Assembly: GCF_000003815.2 (NCBI RefSeq)
Contig: NC_049995.1
Location: forward strand, 9,910,314-9,936,232
Length of the DNA stretch: 25,919 nt
Source of the DNA: Branchiostoma floridae
Taxonomy: Eukaryota; Chordata; Leptocardii; Amphioxiformes; Branchiostomatidae
Reading direction: 5' to 3'
The position numbers were made by a program, and so were the translations under genes. The notes below the pieces were generated by a model, which saw only the letters and a list, made by a program, of their open reading frames with translations, was not told where the DNA came from and did not search any database. Below, one piece after another: positions 1 through 10,500 of this stretch (its first letter is position 1; each line of letters begins with the position of its first letter).

Positions 1-300
1 TTCGCTAGTCGGTTTTGTCTATTGCATAATTCCTTCTCAAAACCTAACACAAGAATGACTTTCACCGCCCCAGCAAAACCCCTAAGTGGCCAAAACTTAC
101 ACACCTTACTATTCATTTACACAGCTACTTACCACTTAAAAATCATCACCCAAACATGTCCCGAAAAAAAAATATCAAAACCGGAAGTTCTGCTGCAGTA
201 CAATAACACTCCGCTAGAGCGCCCTGTCGTAACGCAATTCCTACCATTCCTTCGTCATGTCTAACCCTACCCACATAACAAATATCAAAACAATCCATCC
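1..300. other. no gene recognised
   Basis: AT-rich sequence. I see no coding potential, repeat or RNA gene that can be supported. An 80-codon open frame here has no recognisable composition or splice context. Confidence 0.5.
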
Positions 301-1050
301 ATGCCTTCTCCAGTTATCAGGCTGACAAACGTCCCTCTCACAAAAAAACAGCACTCAAAACAAACCCTTCGTTTCACGAAGGGAATTAGGCATTTAGTCC
401 AATTGAAAATTGCTAATGAGACATGTGACCATGTTATCAACGCATTTCTGACAGCAAGCAAGCAATACATTTTGTCTACTCTAGGAAGTGTTGTACCTGG
501 CACCACAAATGATATAAAGAGAAGGATCTCTCTGGCCGCATCCGCATTTGGTAGGCTAAGAAAAACAGTATGGAACTGCAAGAGTTTCAGTAGATGTCTT
601 AAAATGCGACTTTTCCAAGCACTCATACTACCAATTGCCACTTATGCATGTGAAACTTGGACTCTAAAAAAGTCTGATGAGTCTCTCCTGTTGGCTTTCG
701 AGATGAGATGCCTAAGGGCGATCCTCAGTGTTTCACTTCGCCACCGAATTCCGAATGTGGAAATAAGAGCGAGACTGGGTATAGAAAACACCATTATCGA
801 TTCCATCAGACTCAGAAGACTAAGGTGGTTTGGTCACGTTGTGAGAAGACCACCACACACACTTGTCCACAAGGCATACTATCAAGATTTCCCAAAGCCC
901 AGGCCACGGGGGAGACCCCCCAAACGATGGAGAGACCAGATTGAAAAGGACATCGGACAGAGTATTAAGTTGGCGGAGTTTGACGAATCGTGCAGTCTGG
1001 AGAAATATCACGGAGGGAGCAAGGGGCCAGTCACTGGCCTAGGCACTTAG
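301..1050 (+). mobile_element. 5'-truncated LINE ORF2, C-terminal part of reverse transcriptase polyprotein
   Basis: One frame stays open to a TAG at 1048. From about 490 the translation has the order of motifs typical of the region after the reverse transcriptase in non-LTR retrotransposon ORF2 proteins: DIKRRISLAASAFGRLRK, then LFQALILPIATYACETW, then AFEMRCLRAIL, then RRLRWFGHVVR, then PRGRPPKRWRDQI. The reverse transcriptase catalytic core and the endonuclease that should precede it are absent, so this is a 5'-truncated copy, the usual result of incomplete target-primed reverse transcription. A short deletion seems to have removed residues between LGSVV and DIKRR. The first 60 codons are less clearly LINE-derived. 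No target-site duplication was identified. It is a dead fragment, not a host gene. Confidence 0.85.
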
Positions 1051-1119
1051 GCAGGTAGGCAGGACTCAAAAACGCGTATTTTCGACCATAATGTGAATCT
1101 GCGTCCAAAGATGTTTCTA

Positions 1120-1122
1120 TGT

Positions 1123-1188
<66 letters not shown>

Positions 1189-1262
1189 CTGTGTGTGTTT
1201 GTGTGCGTGTGTGGAGGTGTGTGTGTGTGTGTATTTGTGTGTGTTTGTGTGTGTGTGTGTGT
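1120..1262. repeat. (GT)n microsatellite
   Basis: Nearly pure GT dinucleotide array with a few interruptions (TTT, TAT, GC, GGAGG). Open frames on both strands across it are Cys-Val or His-Thr artefacts. Confidence 0.97.
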
Positions 1263-1880
1263 CTAATTTCTGCCCCAGCAAATATTATAGAAGACATGAA
1301 AACGAAATGAGAGAAAGCGCTTCTATTGATATTTACAAACTATTTTTGACGTTTATTATACGTTTTATTACAGTTTCCTTTTCAAATGTTGTATGACTTA
1401 CACACTCATTACCGTAATTTGATATCACCTCCACATGCATGACATTCTTAAGAAGAAAAAACGTCTTACATCGCATTTATACATAATACCTCATCCTCTT
1501 ATTACACAAAATCAGATTAACTTAAACACATAAGTATCTCATAACATCGGAACATCACACCTATGTTCATAACCTTACCCCTTTCGACACTCCTAGCTAA
1601 GCGTTCATCCGCAAGTGTTCTATGTTTTGACTCTGCTTCTCACATCTGAAGTGAGTGAAGATTTTAGGTCTTTGCAGATGTGTTTAACCTTTGACCTTTT
1701 CACAGGAGATACATCACCAGTTGCTTGTCACAACGTTTTTGTGGAGTGCGGGAGGTCGTCTCGTCAGACGATGTTGGTCCTGTTCCAAATGTACGTTTCA
1801 GCTGTTGTGAACATTGGTAAGCTTCTTTAGTGGGCTACGAGTTGGGCTTCCATAAGCTCTTACCTCCGTAAAAAGAGGGT
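1263..1880. other. intergenic, no gene recognised
   Basis: Unique AT-rich sequence between two GT arrays. A 71-codon open frame near 1615 lacks splice signals in a sensible context and resembles nothing I know. Confidence 0.45.
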
Positions 1881-1885
1881 TGTGT

Positions 1886-1920
<35 letters not shown>

Positions 1921-1945
1921 TTTGTGTGTGTGTGTTTGTGTGTAC

Positions 1946-1993
<48 letters not shown>

Positions 1994-2075
1994 GTGTGTG
2001 TGTGTGTGTGCGAGTATGTGTGTGTGTGTGAGTGTGTGCGTGTGTGTGTGTGCGTGTGTGTGTGTGTGTGTGTGT
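1881..2075. repeat. (GT)n microsatellite, interrupted
   Basis: About 195 bases of GT repeat interrupted by CTC, TTT, TACGTGC and GAGTA variants. Open frames here are artefacts of the repeat. Confidence 0.97.
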
Positions 2076-2344
2076 TCACCACTGGGAAGCCTGTCAGAAT
2101 GCAAGATGGATATGGTGCAATATGATACTTGGAGAATTGGATATCAGGTTTTCCCCTGAACCGATCTAAATATTACAGACAGACAACAGGTGACTTAAGT
2201 CCTCGGTTTCTCCAAGGATGACTTCGTTATAATTGATTAGCAAGCAGAAACGCATAATTATAAAGAAGACAGAAAAATTCATGAACCTTCAAATGAGTGA
2301 CGTAGCATATACTTTCGATATTTAAATGAGACTGATAAATTTAC

Positions 2345-2608
2345 ATTCATCATGCAATTAGACAAACCATGTATTCTAAACTCCACCTGCAACTACATTT
2401 ACAACTGTATTGAGAAGCGAGAAGAAGTTGAACCTGGGCATACGATACGATACTTTAGACATTGTAGTCTCAGTCATGTATCACATCCTACTCAAATTGT
2501 AATTAGAATCACTAGATGTATCCTATTGACATTGACCTGTACTTAGCTTGTTAGAAAGCAAAAACGTACAATTAAGGTCTTCATTCATTCATTCATTCAT
2601 TCATTCAT
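2345..2608 (+). mobile_element. LINE 3' end fragment with (ATTC)n tail
   Basis: A coding remnant near 2355-2430 reads LDKPCILNSTCNYIYNCIEK followed by REEVE. It aligns with the LINE remnant near 15960 (DKPTLTNHTASYIYAITKK, then PEEVE), sharing DKP, YIY and EEVE. Downstream, both copies share the same 3' end: a CCTGTACTTAGC block, a stretch ending AAAACGTRCAAT, then AAGGTCTTCATTC and an (ATTC)n array (here about 2581-2608). This is the tail of one 5'-truncated non-LTR family of CR1/L2 type. Family membership is inferred from the C-terminal pattern and the tail form. Confidence 0.7.
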
Positions 2609-3204
2609 AATTTGTAAGTGCCACCTGTATGTGAGAAACTTTGAAAGCACAATGGCCAGACGAGTGTGCCAACAAACAATAAGGCTGGATTTACGCCAAT
2701 AATGGCAGCTGGTAAAGTTGCTTGTATATGCCTAAACGGCCGACAAACAGAAGTCAAACTACCCGGCTTCATAAGGTCCCTTGGCAGGTATATTCCTAAT
2801 GTATAAATAGTATATAATTCAGACGTTGCAACATATGGCTTTTTTTAAAGAGGTCTTTAAACACGAAGCATTGAATATATGGTTCAATGTTGTATGTATA
2901 TGCCTAAGTTAGAATATCACATAGACTATTACAATGTATGTAGCGAAATAGATAGGTGTTACATTTTTCATTGTAACGTAGAATGTACATGATATTTCTA
3001 AAATCTCTGATTGAATATTCCATGCATCCTCGTTTTAGCAAACACCTGAAAACAACTTACTCAATCATAAAGTGTTAGAATATGACGTATCATGCCAAAA
3101 CGCCATATATTGAGCATCATTGTAGAGAATCTATATGAAATTTACTTCAGTTTGGAGCAATGGGAGTGTCTTGAAACAAGCCTTTAAGAGCATCAAATAT
3201 CCTC
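2609..3204. other. intergenic, no gene recognised
   Basis: AT-rich sequence downstream of the minus-strand exon. It should hold that gene's 3' untranslated region, but I found no clear AATAAA on the minus strand close to the stop codon. Confidence 0.4.
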
Positions 3205-3870
3205 TCAGAATCTATCGAGGCGGTACATGTTATTCTCCAGATGGCTTTTCATGGCAGACCTTCTCTCTGCTTTTTCCTTTTCTTTTTCCTTGAGGAGTGT
3301 TTCAATTTTGATCTTCGACCTCTCGAACAATGTCTCCAGCTGATCTGCGAAGCGTTCCAACGTCTCCAAAGGGTCGACTGCATCTTCACCTTGGGGATCG
3401 ATCTTGGTGGGGTTTTCTGGCGCTGTCTCAGACGAATTTTGGCGTTCTTCCAGACCAGAAGACTTTTCTGTCTCACTGGAATCATTCATGTGTAAGTCAC
3501 GAAGCAGCTGCTCTTTCCCAGATGCAGGATCGGTGCCAGATAAGGTCAAAGGTCGATCTGCCTTTGTTGCTGACTCCTCTCCGCTTGACTGCGCAAGCTT
3601 TGTCGTCGGTTCAGTTGTACCATTCTTACCTCGGTTAGCCCAAGACGACAATAGTGCCATATCTGTCTCACTTGTACTGACGGTTTCGTCTGTTTCCAAC
3701 TCTATCTTCAGCTTGGCGATCTCTTCCAACTGGTGATTGACACCTGCCATCAGGTCCATCACAGATTCCCGAAGGTTGTTTACCTGGTCTGAGTTCAAGG
3801 TCGAATCGACGGACGCCATCATGTCCTTGGTCGCTGACCTTTGACCTCTCAAACGGGGAGTTGAAGCTTG
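3205..3870 (-). CDS. terminal coding exon of unrecognised Glu/Lys-rich coiled-coil-like protein
   Basis: Minus-strand open frame of 222 codons ending in a stop at 3205-3207. A good acceptor lies at its 5' side: on the minus strand a pyrimidine-rich tract ends CTACCAG, with the intron AG at plus positions 3872-3871, so the exon would begin CAA GCT TCA in phase 0. An internal start at MMASVDS would also be possible. The product is hydrophilic and acidic. A predicted helical part near the start (LRESVMDLMAGVNHQLEEIA) is followed by a Ser/Thr/Glu-rich low-complexity middle, then a highly charged C-terminal helix (ETLERFADQLETLFERSKIK, then KEKEKEKAERR) ending MYRLDRF. No signal peptide, membrane segment or enzyme motif is visible. 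I do not recognise the family. The upstream exons lie beyond 3872 on the minus strand and I could not place them. Confidence 0.6.
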   Translation of the reverse strand, partial: QASTPRLRGQRSATKDMMASVDSTLNSDQVNNLRESVMDLMAGVNHQLEEIAKLKIELETDETVSTSETDMALLSSWANRGKNGTTEPTTKLAQSSGEESATKADRPLTLSGTDPASGKEQLLRDLHMNDSSETEKSSGLEERQNSSETAPENPTKIDPQGEDAVDPLETLERFADQLETLFERSKIKIETLLKEKEKEKAERRSAMKSHLENNMYRLDRF

Positions 3871-5386
3871 CTGGTAGCAGAAAAATAGGTAAAATTCACG
3901 CATCTTAACGAAGATAGAAAATACCAAAATGTTTATCCATACTTTAGAATGACGTACTTAGATCCACCATTTAACACATTACAAACCTACGAGGGGTGAT
4001 CAAGCAGAAATAATACGCACAACTCATATTTCGAAACGTAGTGTAAGGTCATTTATAAATATTTGCCAAAATTCAAATTATTGTGATCATTACTTTCCAG
4101 GCGATACCAAGTAATGGTAGGCAACAGAGAAGGAAAAAAAAATTAACAATTGCGCTGCGACCTGAAGTGTGCGGGTCAACTTGCGCTGATGGAAGTCAGA
4201 TACACACTTCTTTCTGCTAGAAATAGGAAGAAAATCATTATCAACTATTTTGTTAATGTCTTCAAAAACCTTCAAAGAATTTACGGCATGGGGAACTCGA
4301 CCCACACATGTCAGGTCACAGTTCAACTTTGTTTTTCTCGCCACGTTCCTATCAACTGGAAAAGACGACTTGCCTAGAAAGCAATAACAGCAATGTTTTG
4401 AAATTTAGAGGATTTCATAAAAGGCTTTTTTATACCGAGATGTGCCTCGAAATTTGAGATGTGCTTATTATTTCTGGGCGAGGCCGAGATCTTATTGATC
4501 TCCCCTCGTACGTTTGTTGTGTAATAAAGATTTCTATATTTTGCTCCCATAGCCCATGACCTAAATCTTGGGACGTCGAAAAATACAGCAATGTACATGT
4601 AGCATATATATAGGAATATAAGAAACGTAGCTCCATTTCCCTACCTCGGTGACTGGGTATGTTTATTCGTACCCACAACACGCTTGAGGCAAATAAACTA
4701 CGTGAGGTCAATGTAGGTTGCATTCCAAAACTAAACTTGCATAAATTTACTTGTTGTCAAACGATTTACCTTTTAATTGGCATGCTATATCTACTTCTCT
4801 GTCGATTATCCGTACGATCTTTATACCAAGTATAAGAAAATATGAGTTACGGACAATGAAATAATACATTAGTCCGATAGTTAGGGAGTTTGTCTGAGTC
4901 CTAAAAAGTGATCCCACCCTCCCACTGAGACATTATACTTAGAGAAAACGTGCACGTAAGGGAATGATTCATTCAACAGGACCGTAAACAATACGTGAAA
5001 TTAAAAGATTGTAGAGTTCTCCATTTTTTACCTTAGAACAAAGATCTGTTCACCTAATATCCTACAACACTATATACTATTCAATATCCGTACCGATGAG
5101 TGTGAAACCAGACTCCTCTTGACAGCTACGTGCAGTGCACGTTCGTCAACACGAATTCGCGAAATTTGCCGACGGCGACATCGGTAAACTCCACGGGTAC
5201 ACGTGAGTCAAGTAGGTGGGGCAGGTGACACTGTATTCATGGGTCAAACTGTCAAGATAAAATTCTTACACAAAGAACATCTAGATCTTATCTATTGGTG
5301 TTGGGAGGCTTCCATACTTTTTTTTTAGTCCAAGCCAAGTGTTTTTGTACATTTTGCACCTCAGGTAAAAAGATCAAGTGTCGCAG
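3871..5386. other. intergenic or intronic, no exon recognised
   Basis: It should contain upstream exons or introns of the minus-strand gene and the 5' region of gene 1. I see no open frame with convincing splice borders. A pyrimidine run near 5320 followed by CTCAG (about 5361) and GTCGCAG just before the gene 1 ATG could mark a 5' untranslated intron, but this is weak. Confidence 0.35.
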
Positions 5387-5450
5387 ATGAAAATGTGGAG
5401 TTTTCGTCTTGCCGTACTTCTTATCTGGACTTGCAGCCGGACTGTAGAGG
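5387..5450 (+). CDS. gene 1 exon 1: signal peptide
   Basis: Encodes MKMWSFRLAVLLIWTCSRTV then EG: a short basic start, a hydrophobic core (LAVLLIW) and a polar end, as in a secretory signal. The exon ends after the first base of a Gly codon (donor G|GTGACG at 5451), phase 1, matching the phase of the CCP exon. Unlike the paralog signal exons, no Thr-rich linker follows. Confidence 0.8.
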
Positions 5451-7443
5451 GTGACGTTTCCGGTTTAGAAGGCGAGTTTCATCTTTTTTTTTGTTTACTG
5501 ATGTCTTCTGAGACACAAGTTGCAAACCGTTACAATAAGCTCTTTCACATTTCAGAGTAAGCATACATGGACGGGAGTTGTGGGTAATATGTCACAGGTC
5601 AAGGTCCCTGACCTGTAAACAGTTGTCGTCACGACCGTTGTCTTTATTTACATTAAAAAATGTCTCGATGTATTTTGTTTATGTCTAACAGGCGTATTCA
5701 TCATTGTAACAGCGCGACAGAAATTGCATGCAAATTGTACGTCTTAGTTGTTCTAGTAGATATGCGCCAACCTCTTTCATGTATGCATAATATAATGATG
5801 TCGTACATTTTGGCGACGTCCCAGGGGCGAAGCCTACTTATGATATAGGGTCTGGTCTAAAAGTAACTCTTTGAGTCCCAAAATACATTTCCTTCTGTGG
5901 TATTAAAGTCCTGGCTTTTTGGTGGCATATAGCTCTTGATCCAAGAAAACAGTGTAGATTGGATATCCCTTTACAGTTTTTTCTTGCTATAGGGACTGAC
6001 TTATATATAATCTTTCCTTTAGATCTACGTGTACCTTGAACTTGTGTGTGCCTTTACTTTAGGGACTAAACCGTGTGGTGACTTCCCTTGGGACACCAGT
6101 GACGTCACAGTACAGTGTGACTACGATTGGTGGAGCGGACAGGAGCTGTTCGGGAAGTGCAGTGTCTTCTGCAATAGGGATGCCGAGTGGTTGGTTGGAC
6201 CCCCTTATGCTGTGTATACTCTTGCCAGCGATGGCGGCTACTACTGCAATAAAGACAACAGGACATGGCTGGGGACAGAACCAGTTTGTCTGGGTAAGCT
6301 AGAAAATTGTTTTCCTGCACGGACTGCACTTTTCTTTTTGCAGGAATCACAGAATTTAAACTAGTTCCCTCACTCCTAGTTTTTCCTCTTGTGCGAAGCT
6401 TTTGTGTGGTATCCACCTGGTGACCATACTTCTTCAGCTCTAAAGGGTCACGTGATCTGGGGGTTAGAGGTCACGCTTTCTCGGGTCTCATGACTGGATG
6501 AGTGTGTTGTAGGTGGGGGTATTTATTTCATTTTAACACGGTTATGTTACCTCTTCAGCTTATAAAGTTGATTTCTTACAGGGCCCAGTGTTTTAATATA
6601 TATGCATAGGATACTAGTAAGACAAGGTACATTCAGTTAACACAAAACTGGACGATATTCAGTGAATAAAAACTGTTTATCAAAACAAACCTTTGGCAAT
6701 TACTCAAAGTCTTAATTGTTCTTCTTCGTAGACAATCAAGCTCACTATTGCAAAAAGAAGTTTTATGACCCGCTGTCACCTTTCTCAGGGCAATTCCGGC
6801 TGATCTAGTATTGCAGGTAGGTGGCGTTGCTAACAGATGCTACCTCAAATGCATTTACAGTGCGGTCCCAAACGTAACATATTTCAATATGGCATCCGTC
6901 TGGTTTTTTTGCACGACATAGGTCAATACGACAACGCTACCATGGTAACGGACGAGACCAACAGGATCCGGCTGGTGGGGGGAGAGTTTTACGGCTGTGT
7001 GGAGATGTATGATAACGTGACGAACCAGTGGGGGCCTTTACGGGGATGGAATCTATGGGGGGACCACCAACACGAGGAGAGGATGGCTTGGGCAGACGTT
7101 GCATGTAGAAGTTTGGGATTTCCTTCCGTACTTGCTACCCATGCCTACACTTTAACCGACGGCACCGTTAAACATCAGATATCTGTAACTTCCTTGTCAT
7201 ACCTACATTGGCGACCATCTTACTCCTCTGGACTGCCCAAGTTCATCATGAAAGAGCGCCTCCCTGACCCTGAAAAGGCGAGTTTGTATGATGCCATAGA
7301 CCGTGTAGAGAGGGGATCGTGCAAGACTTGGGACTATAGGTGTCGCCGGGAGTTCAACACCATGTGTCTGGCGTGTGCAGGACAAGGGAAACATAATGAG
7401 TTCCCAGGTATATGATTACCTCCATTAAAAATGGGGATATTGC

Positions 7444-7523
<80 letters not shown>

Positions 7524-10500
7524 CGTGTGTGTGTGTGCGTGTGTGTGTGCGCGCGTATTTTCGTATATCTAAATTTGTTGTCAGTATAGCTCTAAATGTA
7601 TTACGATAATATTTAGTACTTGGGTAGGTGTTATGGCTACGAAGTACCGAACCGAACACAGTACACATACTCGGCCATTTCAAATTTCATTATTTAGATG
7701 CCAATCATGATTTAATTGAAATTTTACGGTTTACTAATGGACATTTTCTACTTAAATCATGCACCAGTATTTTAATCACCTGTGTAATTCATGATACTTT
7801 ACACCTTAGGTATTAACGCCCAAGTGACCTGCACATCTGAGTCCATTTTGGTCAGTTTTCCCCGCCCGGTGGATAACTCCATTCAGAGGGCAAACGTCCA
7901 TCTAGCCGCGCCACCTTGCAGTGCTGGTGAGAACTCCACCCATATCTACATCCAGGCCTCTCTTACAGGCTGTGGAACCAACAGACAGGTTTGTCCAAAC
8001 AAGCTAAAAAAAAACAACAACACAAAAGCACAGAAACCTTCGTCGTAAACACATATAGATGTCATATATGATTATCAAAGACTTTGAAATTGTTGGCAAG
8101 GGTTGGTTCAACTATATTTTCTCCATCTACAGTGTAAATTGACGATCAGAATACACAGATTAATTGATGCGAGTGCAAAGGATTCGCTAGGTCAAAGGAT
8201 ATAGGTCCAACAAAGTTTTTTTTCAGTCGATCATGCTATATATCATAATTATCATTACAAGTCCATGTTTTCTTCATGTTCAAACGTCCAAATGCGGATT
8301 CACGACGACAGGGATTGTGGGTAATATCTAATATGTCAAAAGTGAATGCTCATAAAACATAAAGAAAAGAAGTCAAGCTTTTGTTATACAAATAGAGACA
8401 ACGGTAGAGACAAGAACTGTTCCTTTACAAGTTAGGGGCCTTTACCTTTGATGTATTACCCACAATTCCTATTTCTGCGCATGCGTACTTGGAAGTGTAA
8501 AAGAGCTTATTTGTTTTACCAAAAGGACACAGAAGACGACATTATCTACAGTAACACCGTGACTATCAACGTCAACGCTTCCAGTGCCATCATCACTCGT
8601 TACAACGTCATCGAGATCAGCGTAGAGTGTCGTCTGCCGCGACGTAGCACCGTGGCCGTCAACTTTGACCCCACGAACTTGGCTGTGTATCGGTCGCACA
8701 TCGTTGGCAGGGGTGAATTCACCATCTCCATGGAGCTGTACCTCAACAGCAGTTTTCAGTCACCGGTCTCGGAATATCCACTGTCTGTGGATTTGGGACA
8801 GGTAAGCACCAACATGTAGTACCGTTAGGGTTGCGTTGAATCCTATTTCCATTGTTTTCGGTATATGAACATCTGTATAATGTTCAAAAGATGATAAGAC
8901 CAGATGTGACACTTCATTACTTTACTTATTTTCTAGGGTAAGTCAGAAAAACAAATACAAATGACACACATTTATGACATATAGTAATATTCGCTTGGTG
9001 GTAAAAGTGATGAAATGAGATGTTTTAAAAATATTGCTATATGTCCCTTTCAAAGTTTGCCAAGACGGCGAGTCCGTTTTTCAACGATGCTTTAGGTAAT
9101 GAAGGCAAAAATAACGTTAATAGATAATCATTTTTCGGTCAGTGGCTCTTGAAAATACGCAAGACATGTACCTCGAAATTTTCTATGTCTCCTCAGTACA
9201 CATTGATCACAGAAATTCTTCAAAAAGTACTTTAAAATTTCTTCTTTTGTCAGATGCTGTACGTGCAGGTGCAAGTGACGTCAGACGACAAGAATCTGCA
9301 GGTGTTTGTGGACGCCTGCATGGCCACGCCCACTCATGACCCAGAGAACGTGCTGTACCATCTTATCAGGGACGGGTGAGTAAAGCTAATACACCTTTCT
9401 CGCGTGGCGGACATGATGCATGTAGATCTAAAACGAGTCCAATGAGGTAAAAAAAGACTGCCCATCATAATTAGTAGTTCAACCAATGATAGCATGGAAA
9501 TTAGAAAACTGACCAATGAGAGAATGGCTGCATGTCCGTCAAATATTTGCATTATTGTGTTTTTATTTTGCATCTTTTAAAGGAATATGGGATCAGTACT
9601 CGAGTCTAAATTGCTACATATTTCGCTGCATAACACTGGTTATGATATTTATTATTTGATCTTATATTGTGAAAATTGGCGTGATCTGGGGAAAAACTAA
9701 ATGGGAGCTGATTTTAGGAATAAGTTCTGTCTGTTTGCCTCATTGACCTCGTCTTCAATCTATGATGGCCGCCGCGTGAGAAAGGTGTATTCCAGTGCTC
9801 TAATCTCTACAAAACACAGCATCACGTCTACATTTTTTCTTCTTTTATTTGGCCATGCTAATATATGGATTGTATACTCTGGAAACGCCAAACTAAAGCG
9901 AACTTGCAAAGAAAAGAAAGTTTGAAATAAGTTGTCTTCAATATGAAACCCAAGTTGACAGAAAGGTTGAGCAAATGGCCGAACATACACATAACAAGTA
10001 ATACTGAAGAATAGATTCTTCAGTTTTGCTATTTAGCATTCGTCTTTCCCGTTAGCTTTAGCTTTGACTTTTACATTTGACGACATCATTATCTGTTTCC
10101 CGTTATTCTTGGCAATTTACGGCATGTATGATTACATATATCATTTTCTAGCTGATTTGTACGATTCACAGTTTGGTAGAAAACTTTTCATTTTTAGAGG
10201 AACAAAAATCGGTGAGGCTGCTGAAGTTGTCCCTGTAATTGAATAAACATCGATCGCATTAATTACTATTTAATTAACGTTGCATGATCACTATTTTGAT
10301 ATGTTAATTTCGTTTTGTACATGTTACACATCGTTTTTTTATTTTATCTAATTATCCTTTAATAGCTGTGAACGAGACTCTACCGTGGCTCGCTATTGGT
10401 CACCGTCAACAATGCAGGAACGGTTCGGTTTCCAGGCCTTCGCTTTTACCAGCGGTGCACGAAAGGTGAGTTTCTTCATATTATACTAAAAAATCTAAAC

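Noticed and set aside
1031-1396. Open frames rich in Cys-Val or His-Thr over GT arrays (also near 1798-2159, 7354-7683, 19578-19960)
   Set aside because: They are translations of dinucleotide repeats, present in several frames and on both strands.
1120-2075. CRISPR-like or regularly spaced repeats
   Set aside because: Only microsatellites and transposon tails are present. There are no repeat-spacer units, and the genome is eukaryotic.
5596-5614. AGGTCA, AGGTCC and inverted TGACCT in intron 1, resembling nuclear receptor half-sites
   Set aside because: A single short cluster without conservation in the paralogs; chance cannot be excluded.
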